This document shows positions 63,461-64,000 of a stretch of 64,000 nucleotides of DNA, in pieces. A program made the position numbers and the translations under genes. The notes under the pieces were generated by a model. The model was not told the DNA's origin and searched no databases. It saw only the letters and a list, made by a program, of their open reading frames with translations. Origin of the DNA: Flavobacteriales bacterium (GTDB taxonomy: Bacteria > Bacteroidota > Bacteroidia > Flavobacteriales_E > Vicingaceae). How positions within the stretch are numbered: the stretch's first letter is position 1; each line of letters starts with the position of its first letter. The stretch covers positions 25,941 to 89,940 of the forward strand of contig JABTUP010000013.1 of assembly GCA_015075325.1 (NCBI GenBank), read 5' to 3'.

Positions 63461-63705
63461 ACCGCTAACATCGTGTATGAAAACATGCGGTTGCTAGCAG
63501 TTGTGGTTACTTGAAACGGTAGCAGTTTACACCATAATTTTTGCTTGTGCTACAAGCAAATAAGTTGCAAGTTGCATCCTTGCATTTGGTGGGTTTGCTT
63601 TGGTTCTGTTTATTTTTTTGTACTAAACTGAAACTTTGGCAAAAATTATTACTTTTATCAGTACTTGAAACGGAAATGCACGTTTCATACACATGCGTTA
63701 GCGGT
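63461..63705. repeat. Long palindrome P4
   Basis: ACCGCTAAC pairs perfectly with GTTAGCGGT, and GTGTATGAAA with TTTCATACAC, at the two ends of a 245-base element. Smaller hairpins lie inside (GCTTGT-GCTA-ACAAGC type). It starts two bases after the GNAT stop codon. No gene is supportable in it. Confidence 0.75.
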
Positions 63706-63764
63706 CAGGCAAAAAAACGACCCGAGAAATAAATCGTTAATTTTTAAAAAATTATATTTTAGCA

Positions 63765-63795
63765 TTTGCTTAAATAAACAAATTGACTATATTTG
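63765..63795 (+). promoter_or_regulatory. Promoter of the ArsR-type gene
   Basis: TTTG (63765-63768), a 19-base spacer and TATATTTG (63788-63795) make a full Bacteroidota promoter. The ATG follows 5 bases after the -7 element, so the transcript would be almost or entirely leaderless. Confidence 0.75.
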
Positions 63796-63800
63796 TACTT

Positions 63801-64000
63801 ATGGACAACAATTCTTGCATAAGGCAACAAGCAGACATTAAACAAATAAACCGTTGCAAAGACCGAGTTTCAGAACTGAACGGTTCGTTTGATTATTTAT
63901 CGAACGGACTTGAATTGGCAGGCAACAACGTAAGACTGAAAATTCTATTTCTGCTCTATAAAGAAAAACGACTTTGTGTTTGTGATATAAGCGACATTCT
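63801..64000 (+). CDS. ArsR/SmtB-family metal-sensing repressor, cut by the window end
   Basis: The first 66 codons are visible, starting MDNNSCIRQQADIKQINRCK. LELAGNNVRLKILFLLYKE followed by LCVCDISDIL is the start of an ArsR winged helix. Cys residues in the CVCD motif are the alpha-3 type metal-binding ligands seen in As, Cd, Pb or Hg sensors. It probably represses a neighbouring metal transporter or resistance gene beyond the window. Confidence 0.85.
   Translation, partial: MDNNSCIRQQADIKQINRCKDRVSELNGSFDYLSNGLELAGNNVRLKILFLLYKEKRLCVCDISDI

Overview
The window reads as chromosome of a low-GC member of the Bacteroidota, probably Flavobacteriales. Three things point there. Many genes are preceded by the Bacteroidota -7 element TAnnTTTG, sometimes with a -33 TTTG/TTG. 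A type IX secretion gene (porQ) and PD40/OmpA outer-membrane proteins are present. The core genes (pdxH, ychF, ribBA, dapD, yebC, ruvX, ssb, a LptF/LptG permease) are of the types usual in that phylum. No rRNA or CRISPR array is visible.

1-22.5 kb is mostly housekeeping: pdxH, an orphan peptide-binding lipoprotein, a minus-strand five-gene set for inositol phospholipids (CDP-alcohol transferase, DUF4833, inositol-3-phosphate synthase, PgpA-type phosphatase, GtrA), ychF, an HlyD/FtsX/LolD-type ABC export operon, a K+(Na+)/H+ antiporter with a universal stress protein, yebC, ribBA, a LptF/G permease, a sugar-nucleotide epimerase/reductase, two glycosyltransferases and dapD, ending at tRNA-Arg(ACG).

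22.6-39.8 kb, directly after that tRNA, is an accessory island. It starts with a 5'-truncated Rhs/YD-repeat protein. It then holds small secreted or membrane proteins, a compositionally distinct module (Xre-type repressor, AAA+ ATPase with winged-helix tail, one catalytically complete and one degenerate tyrosine recombinase), about 1.9 kb of repeat-rich DNA around one unknown ORF, two orphan Rhs C-terminal tips alternating with MORN-type proteins, an OmpA-domain protein and a DUF922 zincin. It closes with a deleted RAYT transposase next to its REP hairpin.

39.9-54.6 kb is core again: porQ, a RluA-type synthase, PD40 proteins, U32 peptidase, a Cys/Met-type PLP enzyme, an AsmA-like protein, a PorE-like OmpA protein, ruvX and ssb. 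An AbiE toxin-antitoxin pair interrupts it, sandwiched between a decayed copy and the intact copy of tRNA-Ser(GGA).

54.7-64 kb is a second accessory stretch. It holds a ferredoxin-nitroreductase, an Erm(F)-like 23S rRNA methyltransferase with a possible leader peptide, two S41 peptidases, a lipoprotein hydrolase, a CPBP protease, a GNAT acetyltransferase and the start of an ArsR regulator. Gene blocks here are separated by long imperfect palindromes that look like recombination sites of the attC kind. The strongest candidates for something new are the repressor/ATPase/dual-recombinase module at 27.8-32.3 kb, the Erm(F)-like gene with its leader, and the palindrome-bounded gene blocks. All functional statements rest on reading by eye; no database search was run.
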